Source: Sceloporus undulatus (taxonomy: Eukaryota > Chordata > Lepidosauria > Squamata > Phrynosomatidae). From it: a stretch of 64,000 bases of DNA. The first letter of the stretch is position 1, and every line of letters starts with the position of its first letter. A model generated the notes under the pieces. The model was not told the origin of the DNA. It was given only the letters and a program-made list of their open reading frames with translations, and made no database searches. Both the position numbers and the translations under genes were made by a program. The DNA is taken from the NCBI RefSeq assembly GCF_019175285.1, contig NC_056529.1, positions 21,131,853 through 21,195,852 on the forward strand. The letters run 5' to 3'. This document shows, one piece after another, positions 34,101 to 53,106 of this stretch.

Positions 34101-37100
34101 CTTTGGCTCAGTGCTAGGGAACCCTGAGAATTGTAGTTTATCGTAGCCCCAGAGCTTTAGAGAAGACTAAAAACTATAGTTCCCAGAATTTCTTAGCACT
34201 GAGCCAGGGCAGTTAAAGCAGTCTCAAACTGGATTATTTCTGCAGTACGTTTTGGACCTTGGTCAGCAAAATGGAAGATGGGAGGTTTTGGTGCCATCCA
34301 GTATCTCTGCAACCTGGGCCCTTCTTTCTAAAAGAACTTTTGAAAAGTAATGGATCCTTGGTCCATCCTTAGTGTGGATCTGAGGAATATCTACATACAG
34401 TCCCCCTAAAAGGATGAAACAAGGGGATGCAAAGACAACAACAACCACCAACCAAGCCCTAGGTGTTATGTTGCAAAAAAATTCAACATAGGTCCAGAAG
34501 AGCCCAAGGATGGCTTGTTCAATAACTGTCCAAAGTAACTGGGAAGTGGGAAGTGTTACTTGATGGACCGGCCGAGCCAGAAAGCTTCATGCCTCTTGGC
34601 CGAAATGTTATTGCTAGGCTCGACTTGAATCAGTGGAAATGCTGCAAGCGTTGTCTTAACCTTAGTTCCCAATAATCTAGTAGATATACAGTAATCTAGT
34701 TGGGGCTAACAGTAGGATTAAGAACACTATTGTGTTGCTTGGGAACTTTGCATCCTAATTGCAAAAAAGGAGTAACCTATTACAAGGTGATGACTTGTCA
34801 ACAGTTGCATCCAAGGTCTGTTATGTCCCCTTCTGGTTTGTTTGTTGAAAATAATAGCCATTTACTATTACAGTTGGCCTTTCACTGGAGGACCGGACAT
34901 CCTCCTTTTCCAGGACATGTCCTACATTTCAACCACCTATCCAGGAGGAATTCCAAAATAGCCTTCATTTTGAGCATGACTAAGAAGCATGGATGTATAT
35001 TTCTATTAGTGTTTTTAGATTTCGTTTGGTAATGTCCTACATTTCCCTTCAATGCCTTACATTTTGTGCTGCCTTGTCCTCCTTTGAGTTATGACATTTG
35101 GCCTTTCCAATCCATGGATTTCGGATCTGTACATTCAACCATTCACGGATCATTCGCTCCATATTATTAAATGATGGTGATGTGAATATGGAAAGCCACC
35201 ATGGTGCAGTGGTTTGGATATTGGACAAGGACTCTGGAGACCAGGGTTCGAATCCTGACTCAGCCATGTCAACCCATGGGGTCACCTTGGGCAAGTCACA
35301 CTCTCTCAGCCTCATAGGAAAGCAAAGACAAACCACCTCTGAAAAAACGTGCCAAGAAAATCCCATGATAAGGTCGCCATAAGTTGGAAATGACTTGAAG
35401 GCACACAGCAAGCAAAAAGATGTGAATGTGGGCACCCTCAGCGTAGGTGTTCAGGTTGCCATCATTTAATACTATGGGGCACAATTGTCAGGTTTTTTTA
35501 CATCCATTGGGGGGGGGGGTCCTGGATCCAAACCACCACATATACAAAAAGGCCAACTGAAACAGGCAAAAAAAAAATGCAAAAGAATTGCAAAAGAATT
35601 TGCAAAATGTTGCCTCCAGCAAAAGTAATCTCTGGTCTCTAATGTGCCTGTTTCTCTGTCTCTCTTTCTTTCCATCCAGAGGTCCATCCTGGTTGTCTTT
35701 CTTCTCCTCGCCTGGACAGAAGCCAGAAAAGCAGGTGGTCAACACCGCCACCATCATTGCTTCAGGGCCGAAGACCTCCAGGATGGAGATGTGCCCAGGG
35801 TCTTCCGGAGCAGAACCGCTCGGTGGGACCGCCACCTTTCTTTGCAGCTTGTGCCTTACCTGGAAAGCGAGCAGGCCAGCCCTCGGAGACACCGGAGACA
35901 CCACAAACCCAGCTGCGCCGACCTGAAACTTGAGGACATGCTCAACGGAGACCTCAGCAAACGCTCCCTCTCTCCGTGGAAGTACAAGTAAGCCCCCTTT
36001 ACTATTGAGCAGTCATTCCCAAATGTTAGCTTTCCAGGTGTTTTGGTGTTTCGGGTGTTCCAGGTGTTCAGCTCCCAGAAATCCCAGCCAACATGGCCAA
36101 CACTCAGGAATTTCTGGGAGCTTTAGTTTGGGAACCACTGTTGTAGAGATTTACGGTGCAGCATCTCTTGAACAGAGAGGTTTGGACCTTCGAAGCCAGC
36201 GTTCCCCCAATCTGGTGGCTTTCCTGGACTACAGCTCTCATCAGCCCCAGATGAGCACGGGTTTGGGGTGATGAGAGTTGTAGTTCACCACATCTGGAAA
36301 CTGGTGGGTTACGAATGCTGTTCTAAGTGCTGCAGATGAGAAACGGCTCTGGTTGCACATCTTACACTCTTAAATAGTTCTCAATGAGCATTTTGCACCC
36401 TTTAAATCAAAGTGAGACCCTTCTCACAGACATTGTGGGATTACAAGCCAGTACACAGTGCTAGGGTTGCCATAAGCCAGAAATGACATGAAGCCACACA
36501 ATAACAACTTCTAGGTAGATCACAAACTTGTTGCAGTGGGCCCCATGGTATCCACTGGGATTTGGTTCCAGCCCCCCGCTGTGGATAACAAAATATGTGA
36601 ATGCTCAAATCCCATTAGATACAATCGAATATTTGTTGCTGTTGTTGTTGTTGTTGTTATTAAAGTTGGCCGTTAGTATCTGCTGGGGTTTTATTCCAGG
36701 CCCCCCCGTGGATGCCAAAATCCATGGATGCTCAAGTCCCATTAAATACAATGGCATAGTAAGATGGTGTTCCATCTAATATAAAATGGCAAAATCAAGT
36801 CTTGCCTTTTGGAATTTATATGTTTTAAACATATTTTCAAACCATGGATACTTGAATCCATGGATCAAAAATCTGTGAATCCAGAGGGCTGACTGTAGTC
36901 ACTATTTCCTGACCGTCAGCCATGCATGCCATGAATTTTGGCCCTTATATCTGTTTTGGGAATGTATTGATGCTCGTTTCAATGAGTATTTGGTGTGACC
37001 CAGCAGGGCCAAAGTTCTTCCCAAAGCTAGTTTCTTGCAACTTGGATACAGAGTCCAAAGTCAGAGGCAAAAAAGTTAGTTCTTGGTTCCATCTAAACAA

Positions 37101-37802
37101 GTGATTCCCAAACTCTGGTCCTCCAGGCTTTTGGGACTTCAGCTCCCAGAAAACTCAGCCATCTTGACCATTGGTCTGGGATTCTGGGAGCTGAAATCCA
37201 AAACACCTGGAAGGCCAGGGTTTGGAAATTATTGGTCTGAAAATTTATGGAGCCATCGAAAACCACTGACGGTGTCTTGGGTATTAAATCTGGAAGAGTT
37301 CAGAGTAAAACCAAGTAGAGACTCACTACTTTGCATGTCAGGGTCCCTAACCACCATTCCTTAAAGACCTCCAATGCATTTTTAAACCAGAAAGATTTGG
37401 AGAAAATTGACAAGGAATGGTCACCCATAACTGATTATTGTAATAAAATGTGGCGTTGAAGGAGAACTAGAGGGAATGTATTGGATCATTTCAGAAATGA
37501 GTTGCGAGTTTGTCACTTAATGCACGGTTCTCTCCACTTCTTTCAACAGCATCGACGAAGATACCAACCGCTTTCCGTCCCGACTGGCCTTCGCCGAGTG
37601 CCTTTGCAACGGCTGCATTGATGGCAAGACGGGGCAGGAGACCATCGCCCTGAACTCAGTGCCCGTGGTCCGCAACATGATGGTCCTGCACCGCAAACCC
37701 TGCCGGCACGCCGACACCGACGCGGAAGGCTTTACCTTTGAGACAAAGTACATCGACGTCCCGGTGGCCTGCACCTGCGTCGTTCCCCGCTCCAGCAGTT
37801 AA
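31188..37802 (+). CDS. IL17C: IL17C, interleukin-17C
   Basis: This encodes interleukin-17C, a secreted epithelial cytokine that signals through IL-17RA/RE in innate mucosal defence. Coding exons are 31188-31190, 35680-35987 and 37550-37802, all with AG/GT borders and matching phases, giving 187 residues (human about 197). The N-terminus (MRSILVVFLLLAWTEA) is a signal peptide with probable cleavage near residue 16. A His/Arg-rich stretch follows (GGQHRHHHCF; RRHRRHHK), then the IL-17 core: SLSPWKYNIDEDTNRFPSRL (97-116), LAFAECLCNGC (116-126), HRKPC (151-155) and VPVACTCVVPRS (174-185). Eight cysteines (28, 80, 121, 123, 126, 155, 178, 180) correspond to the human ones. Position between ZC3H18 and CYBA confirms IL17C rather than another IL-17. 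Confidence 0.95.
31465..31730 (+). mobile_element. LINE 3' end (L2/CR1-type) in IL17C intron 1
   Basis: A remnant of the ORF2 C-terminus (cttccagcaggcctt) is followed by tttta blocks, gttagccgcctcaatctgct and an (ATT)n tail at 31700-31730. Confidence 0.75.
31800..31990. mobile_element. Penelope-like fragment with inverted hammerhead-type hairpins
   Basis: Two arms of about 36 nt (31849-31886 and 31907-31944) are inverted copies around a 20-nt loop. Each contains gacttaagtctaggaaagct, which folds as stem-loop plus GAAA. The outer sequence (gatcttgcagcacctttgag) also recurs inverted at the right end. The layout recalls the hammerhead-bearing terminal repeats of Penelope-like elements. Family assignment is inference. 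Confidence 0.5.
32095..32300. repeat. Second copy of a segment also at 29899-29995
   Basis: The shared words gaacctgtgtggctccagtc, cccatcatccttggcc and gatgggagttgaagtcc (gctgg in this copy) occur in the same order. A further shared word, gcggtgttagtaatcct, occurs at 30783 and 32286. Confidence 0.6.
32310..32650. repeat. Diverged inverted repeat, probable MITE
   Basis: The left part (cattcccacttacaaataaa; atcgatggatcggttc) and right part (agtgggaaccagagtcattt; gaaccgattcaaac) are loosely complementary, suggesting an old palindromic element in IL17C intron 1. Confidence 0.4.
33459..33675 (-). repeat. Sauria SINE
   Basis: Full-length layout on the minus strand: tail gttgtgtgccttcaagtcat, middle gaggaggtttgccattgcct, head accactgcaccactttggct. 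Confidence 0.92.
34047..34262. mobile_element. Complete palindromic MITE (family D)
   Basis: The termini caggtccaaaacacactgca and ctgcagtacgttttggacct are inverted repeats. Both arms carry agtttgagattgctctaact-type sequence around the ccagagctttagagaagac centre. Confidence 0.9.
35095..35560. mobile_element. Family A MITE split by a Sauria SINE
   Basis: MITE sequence at 35095-35187 (ttggcctttccaatccatgg) and 35417-35560 (ggatccaaaccaccacatat to ggccaactg) are the two ends. The intervening SINE is flanked by a repeated gatgtgaat word. Confidence 0.7.
35188..35416 (+). repeat. Sauria SINE, full length with target duplication
   Basis: The head gccaccatggtgcagtggtt, B-box-like gggttcgaatcc and tail cttgaaggcacacagcaagc are intact. 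The flanking gatgtgaatatgg (35179) and gatgtgaatgtgg (35419) are a target-site duplication. Confidence 0.93.
35680..35987 (+). CDS. IL17C: IL17C exon 2
   Basis: It lies between cccatccag-type acceptor sequence and gtaagc. It carries the signal peptide, the basic His/Arg-rich region and the start of the IL-17 fold (SLSPWKY). The last codon is completed to Asn in exon 3. Confidence 0.93.
36010..36145. mobile_element. Palindromic MITE (family E)
   Basis: The arms cagctcccagaaatcccagc and gaatttctgggagctttagt, with outer termini cattcccaaatg/gtttgggaaccactg, make a hairpin of about 130 bp in IL17C intron 2. Confidence 0.8.
36462..36512 (+). repeat. Sauria SINE 3' end fragment
   Basis: Only the BovB-like tail remains (gttgccataagccagaaatg, acatgaagccacacaataac). 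Confidence 0.8.
36533..36898. mobile_element. Dimeric family A MITE
   Basis: Two family A half-units (near 36538 and 36665) are separated by a (TTG)n microsatellite at 36635-36658. The second continues to the far terminus at about 36895 (agagggctgactgta). Confidence 0.8.
37105..37235. mobile_element. Palindromic MITE (family E)
   Basis: The left terminus tgattcccaaactctggtcc and right terminus ccagggtttggaaattattg are inverted. The core is ttcagctcccagaaaactca and gggattctgggagctgaaat. Confidence 0.85.
37550..37802 (+). CDS. IL17C: IL17C exon 3 (cystine-knot core)
   Basis: It follows cttctttcaacag and encodes most of the IL-17 cystine-knot domain, ending VVPRSSS before TAA at 37800-37802. 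Confidence 0.95.
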
Positions 37803-38139
37803 CCCTAATCCCGGTTTACGCATCCCAAACTCCCATGGAGTGGTTTCAGGCCAAGCCCAGACCTAAAATTGTGCAGACAGTTCTGTGTCGCTGTGTTTGT
37901 TTTAAAGCACTTGCTTGTCTCCGCACATCCTTGCTCAGTGTCATCTTCCACTTTAGGATGGGAAGGAGCGCACTTTTCTCTTCCACTTCAAACCAGGTTG
38001 GAAGGAGACCTTCCTCCCATCCTAACCGTAATCCCCAAAATGCAACCACTGCCACTTCAATAGCTTTGGCAAACCCATTGCCATGATTTTTACAAAGAGC
38101 AGGTCTCAAAAGTGGGAAGTCCACTTCTGAAGGCTGGGC

Positions 38140-38375
38140 TCTGATGCCTTCTATAAGTGTTTAACTCTGATGCCTTCTGCAAAGGTTTAATCTGGAGTTA
38201 AACTGGGCTTGGATGCCTTCCGCAAAGGTTTAATCTAAACTGGGCTCTGATGCCTTCTACAAGGGTTTAACCTGGAGTTAAACTGGGCTCTGATGCTTTC
38301 CGCAAAGGTTTAACCTGGAGTTAAACTGGGCTCTGATGCTTTCCGCAAAGGTTTAATCTGGAGTTGCTCCCTCAA
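38140..38375. repeat. 42-43 bp minisatellite in IL17C 3' UTR
   Basis: The unit ggctctgatgctttccgcaa plus aggtttaacctggagttaaa occurs about five times. Gatgc words lie at 38143, 38169, 38212, 38249, 38292 and 38334. Confidence 0.9.
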
Positions 38376-38560
38376 TGCTTTTTAATAGCCAACCTCTATT
38401 GCATCCATCTGGAAAACCTCATGTTTGTGAATGTATCTTGACCCCATAAAAGAAGCAGAACAATGCATATTTCTCTGGGATAGATACAAAAATTTAGAGA
38501 GGGGTGTAATAATTTGATTATATTGATTTTGCTTTATTTAAAGACCCTTTTGTTATTTGC

Positions 38561-38588
38561 TTATTTATTTATTTATTAAAGTATTTAT
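38561..38588 (+). promoter_or_regulatory. IL17C: AU-rich element in IL17C 3' UTR
   Basis: TTATTTATTTATTTATT contains overlapping ATTTA pentamers and the UUAUUUAUU nonamer, followed by another ATTTA at 38583. Such elements drive rapid decay of many cytokine mRNAs. That it acts so here is inferred. Confidence 0.55.
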
Positions 38589-38867
38589 GGACCTTGACGT
38601 CGCATGCAAGGAGACATGGATGAACAGATTTTGGAGGACTAGGTTTAGAAAGCCTCCCTTATTTCCCTTCCCATTCGTTGCTTTCAAGCTTTTAATTTAT
38701 TATTGTGTGTATTTATATTAATTTATATTTTACATTGTCAAGTGCTTTGACCTGTTAAATGCTATTAATTTATATTTTAGATTTTTTCCCAAGTGCTTTA
38801 AATTATTATTAAATATTTATATATCTACCTTAGATTTCCAGGTGATTTAAATGATTAAATTATTACT

Positions 38868-39055
38868 GCGGCTCCATCTGCAGAAAGAATGCAGTTTTTG
38901 ACACCGCTTGAAGGGCCATGGCTGAATCCTGGGAATTGTAGTTTGTTGTGGCAGAGACAGAGAAGTTGTCTCACAGAACTACATATCCCAGGATTCCATA
39001 GCACTGAGCCGCAGCATTTAAAGTGGCATCAAACTGGATTATTTCTGTGGTGAGG
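38868..39055. mobile_element. Complete palindromic MITE (family D)
   Basis: Left arm: ctccatctgcagaaagaatg and gggaattgtagtttgttgtg. Right arm: aactacatatcccaggattc and actggattatttctgtggtg. The pair forms a hairpin of about 185 bp. Confidence 0.9.
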
Positions 39056-39204
39056 ATGCCGGTCATTAGTTTAAACACAAGAGTAAGTTAATGCCCTGCA
39101 TTCTCAAGATTTTCAAGCTTATTAAATTATCACTATCACTTAATACTATTGTGTATATTATTTATTCAAGTTAATTTATTAAATTATTACTATTATTACT
39201 GAAT

Positions 39205-39430
39205 GTTTGTTGCTGCGTGCCTCCAAATAGTTTCCAACTTATGGCAACCCTATGGCGAACCTGTCATTAGCCTTTTTGTGGCAACTTAATTCAGAAAGGG
39301 TTTGCCATTGCCATCCTCTGAGGCTGAGAGAGTGTGACTTGCCAAAGGTCACCCAATGGGTTTAATGGCCAAACCCTGGTTTCCAGAGTTGCAGTCAACC
39401 AGCCAAACCATTGCACCAGACTGTCTCTCA
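39205..39430 (-). repeat. Sauria SINE
   Basis: Full layout on the minus strand, from gttgctgcgtgcctccaaat to accattgcaccagactgtct. Confidence 0.92.
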
Positions 39431-40054
39431 TTAATACTATTGTATATATTAGATTTTTCAAGTTTAATTTATTACATTATTACTATTATTGTTGAATATT
39501 GCTGTATATATTGGATTGTTAAGCCATGTTGTTGTGGCTTCCCAGGTGCTACAGTCTGCTTGAATGGAGCTCTGGGCCATCAGTGTTCATATTGTAAGGA
39601 TAGATTATGATGCTCCAGAGGCAAAACTTGGAAAGGGACACTTTGGCACAATTTCACTTGACCTCTGGCTGTGATCTCTGCCACTGTTAGAATAACAAAT
39701 GTTACCCCAAGAACCACACAACTCCTGGCCACAAGCGCACAAGATACCGCCAACCTTGCAGTGCGAAACAGTTGTCCCAATTCACTTGCGCTTTTGTGCG
39801 CAAACAGCAGCAAAAAGCCCTGGAAATTGCACCAAAACAGGTTCAAGCAAACCATGCACACCCGTGGTGTTTGAAAAAGTTACTTTTTCACACCAAATGT
39901 TCCTAGACTCCCCCTGAAAGGACACACACACACACACCCCAAAGGAGGTCTTATTGTTGCCTTTCTAGAGGATTTGCACCAGGTGCGCAAGCTCTGCAAT
40001 TGTGGGCTGAAAGGTGAAGTCAGCTTTACTTATTTCTTGTGCAGTGATTAATAT

Positions 40055-40450
40055 TTTCACTGCAGATGGATTCCTTTATCTCTTACGATGTTCCATGCAA
40101 TTTTTTGATCCTGATATGCCTAAATTGTGATGCATTTATTTAATTCACGGAATTAAATTCAAGACTTAAATTATGACGCTGTTATTTCTTACAATGTTTT
40201 GTGCAATTTTCTGATCCAGAGGTGCTTAAAATTACAACATCTTTATTTATTTTAATGTTTCGTGGAATTAAATTCACGGTTTAAATTATGATGCCGTTAT
40301 TTCTTACGATGCTTCCTGGAATTTTCTGATCCTGATGTACTTAAAATGATGACGCCTTTATTTATTATTATAATGCTTCATGGAATTAAATCAAAGGCTT
40401 AAATTATGACGCCGTTATTTCTTGCGATGCTTCTTGGAAGGTGCTTAAAT
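40055..40450. repeat. AT-rich ~116 bp tandem repeat
   Basis: The unit runs from gatcctgatatgcctaaatt through ggaattaaattcaagactta to gccgttatttcttacgatgc. It repeats about three and a half times; ttatgac(g) words lie at 40171, 40287 and 40404. Each unit contains several ATTTA words. Confidence 0.85.
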
Positions 40451-40739
40451 TATTAACTTATTTATGGACACAATTATTTATTTATTATATACACATATGT
40501 ATTATGTTTTTAAAAGTCATGTGCATTGCGTAGGAAGACTGCTGCGCATGGCGCACTTTCCATCCCTGTTGACTTCTTGGATAAATAAAGTTTTATTTCT
40601 TTATGCAAAGTATCTGGGACTGAGAGTGAGTTTGTTCAGTGTCACGAAATAGGAGCAAAGGGAAAGTTTGGGCAAACAGGGGTTAATATGGCTTCTGGTC
40701 CTCATATGGTTGCCAACCCTGAAACATAAGACGATGGAG

Positions 40740-41140
40740 AAAGTGGTGACCGACCAGGTCATTTTATTACAATGTAAAAACGCAAGAGAACAGACAGGGG
40801 AACAGAAGTGCAACATGGAAAACAGTATCAAAAAGGCCATTTGGAAACATCACTCCAGTCCAGAAAGTCTGCAATTGTAGGGGACAAACAATATGGTCAC
40901 CGCAAGGTCTCATAGGAAAGCAAGCATGGTGACCATTGCAACAAAACAATAAAGCAGGAGGCTGCGTATGGAAAGGCATCTTGCTTTGGGATGAGGAAGC
41001 GTCCGCCAAGGCAGACTATGAGGCTCTTGGAGGATAGGATCCGTAACTCAACCATAGGATGGTAATGTTTCCCATCAAGCACAACCAAACAGCCCTTCTG
41101 CCGTCTTCTCAAGCTTCTTGGAAAGGACCATCCTGGGCCA
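40740..41140 (-). terminator. CYBA: CYBA 3' UTR and poly(A) signal
   Basis: On the minus strand AATAAA lies at 40763-40768, about 375 bases after the stop. Cleavage near 40740-40750 would place the end only about 140 bp from the putative IL17C end on the other strand. Confidence 0.75.
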
Positions 41141-51699
<10,559 letters not shown>

Positions 51700-51884
51700 G
51701 CTCCAAAGCCAATGCCTCTGCGCTGCGCTCCGCAGGAGAAGGATGGAGGATGGCAGGATGGAGGAGGCAGGCAGCAGAGGTGGCCAAGCCCAGGCTGCAA
51801 CGTCCCTTCCTGCTCCTCCTCCTCCAACGCCCAGAGGAGGAGAGAGGAACACAGCTGCAGCTGACCCCTCCACAGGGACATCTG

Positions 51885-52285
51885 GCCAAAGGCACCCCCA
51901 AAAGGCACCCCAAAAACTTGGCCAGAAAGGGGCACAGAAATCTTTCCAAAGGCACCTCCAAAAGACACCTCAAAAACTTGGCCAGAAAGAACCAGAGGCA
52001 TCTTTCCAAACAGACCCAGAAAAAGCACCCCCAAACTTGGCCAGAAAGAACCAGAGGCATCTTGCCAAAGGCATCCACAAAAGGCACCCCAAAAACTTGG
52101 GCTGCCACTTTAGCAAGCAGCCATAAAGAACCAGAGACCTCTTTCCAAAGGGACCCACAAAAGGCACCCCCAAAAAACTTGGCCAGAAAGAGCCAGAGAC
52201 ATCTTTCCAAAGGGACCCAGAAAAGGCACCCCAAAAACTTGGGCTGCCAGTTTAGCAACCAGCTAGAAAGCGGCACAAAAATCCT
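51885..52285. repeat. 60-bp minisatellite between CYBA and MVD
   Basis: A unit of about 60 bp (ctttccaaagggacccacaa, aaggcaccccaaaaacttgg, ccagaaagaaccagaggc) occurs about six times. Cttgg words lie at 51917, 51977, 52036, 52096, 52178 and 52238. It begins about 190 bp upstream of the CYBA ATG on the antisense side. Confidence 0.92.
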
Positions 52286-52348
52286 TGCACTTCAACCGGG
52301 GAAAAACTCCACCTAAAATACCTGGTGGGTGCAAGGATGTTGGTCCTA

Positions 52349-52558
52349 TGATAGTTGGCCCTCCCTATCCACGGATTCCTTACACATAGATAGAACCAGC
52401 CGTGCCTTGGAAATACAAATGTCATTGATTTTGCTCTCTTCTATAAGGGACACCATTTTACTACACCATTGTATTCAATGGGACTTGAGCATCCATGGAT
52501 TTAGTTATCTGCTGGAGATCTTGGAACCAAACCCCAGCGGATACCGAGGGCCCACTGG
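52349..52558. mobile_element. Tigger-like MITE (family A)
   Basis: It starts at tagttggccctccctatcca and ends at accgagggcccactgg, with tcaatgggacttgagcatcc inside. Confidence 0.88.
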
Positions 52559-52859
52559 ACTTGGAAAATTCTCCTTATGGAGACAGATGTTTCGGGAGAA
52601 CCGTTGTTGCATCATAATAATAACCTGCTAGATGGTTGATTTCTTGCTTCCTTTTTCATGGTTTATATGATTTCAACCAGTTTGGATTTCTGACAGTATT
52701 TTTACCTTTTGCGTGCTGCAGATTTTTAGCTACATTCAACTGTTGTAAGTCCCCTTGAACTGGCAAAAAAAAAAAAAAAATGGGTGGCGAAATGGACAAC
52801 GATGCATCTTTATAAAAGAAACAAGCAGCTGAAAAAGAGCAGGCCACAGCGAGAACCAG

Positions 52860-53082
52860 AGTATCAAATCGTCATTTATTTCAAAACCGCCCAGTAAAAA
52901 CGAAACTGGAAATTAGAGAAGAGACCCGCACACACCCATCGGACTTTGTGTGTGCAAAAGAAGGGAACACAAAAGACAAACCACAGGCAACTTTTCAGGG
53001 CAAGAAGCAAACCTAACTTGTGATGGAGAGGAGTCATTTTGGTTCCTAGCTGCCTAAATATTGAGGCAGACATTCACCTGTT
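52860..53082 (-). terminator. MVD: MVD 3' UTR and poly(A) signal (putative)
   Basis: On the minus strand AATAAA occurs at 52875-52880 (tgaaataaatgacg). It fits a short 3' UTR if the terminal exon is the tentative one at 53083-53106. Confidence 0.55.
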
Positions 53083-53106
53083 TCATTTTCTAGAAGAGCA
53101 ACCTCC
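53083..53106 (-). CDS. MVD: MVD terminal exon (tentative)
   Basis: After a strong pyrimidine tract and AG (gcttttttttttag on the minus strand) an in-phase GGCSSRK and TGA follow, about 200 bases upstream of an AATAAA. It does not resemble the human tail, so the call rests only on splice and poly(A) signals. Confidence 0.35.
   Translation of the reverse strand, partial: GGCSSRK

Larger units (their letters stand above)
37803..40605 (+). terminator. IL17C: IL17C 3' UTR (putative) with poly(A) signal
   Basis: The first canonical signal I find after the stop is AATAAA at 40584-40589 (gataaataaagttttatttc), which would make a 2.8-kb 3' UTR. The interval holds two tandem-repeat blocks, an AU-rich element, a family D MITE and a Sauria SINE. 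Earlier non-canonical signals (attaaag at 38575) could give a shorter transcript. Confidence 0.45.

Noticed and set aside
38140-38375. Possible CRISPR-like array
   Set aside because: Tandem units lack unique spacers, and the DNA is vertebrate; this is a minisatellite.
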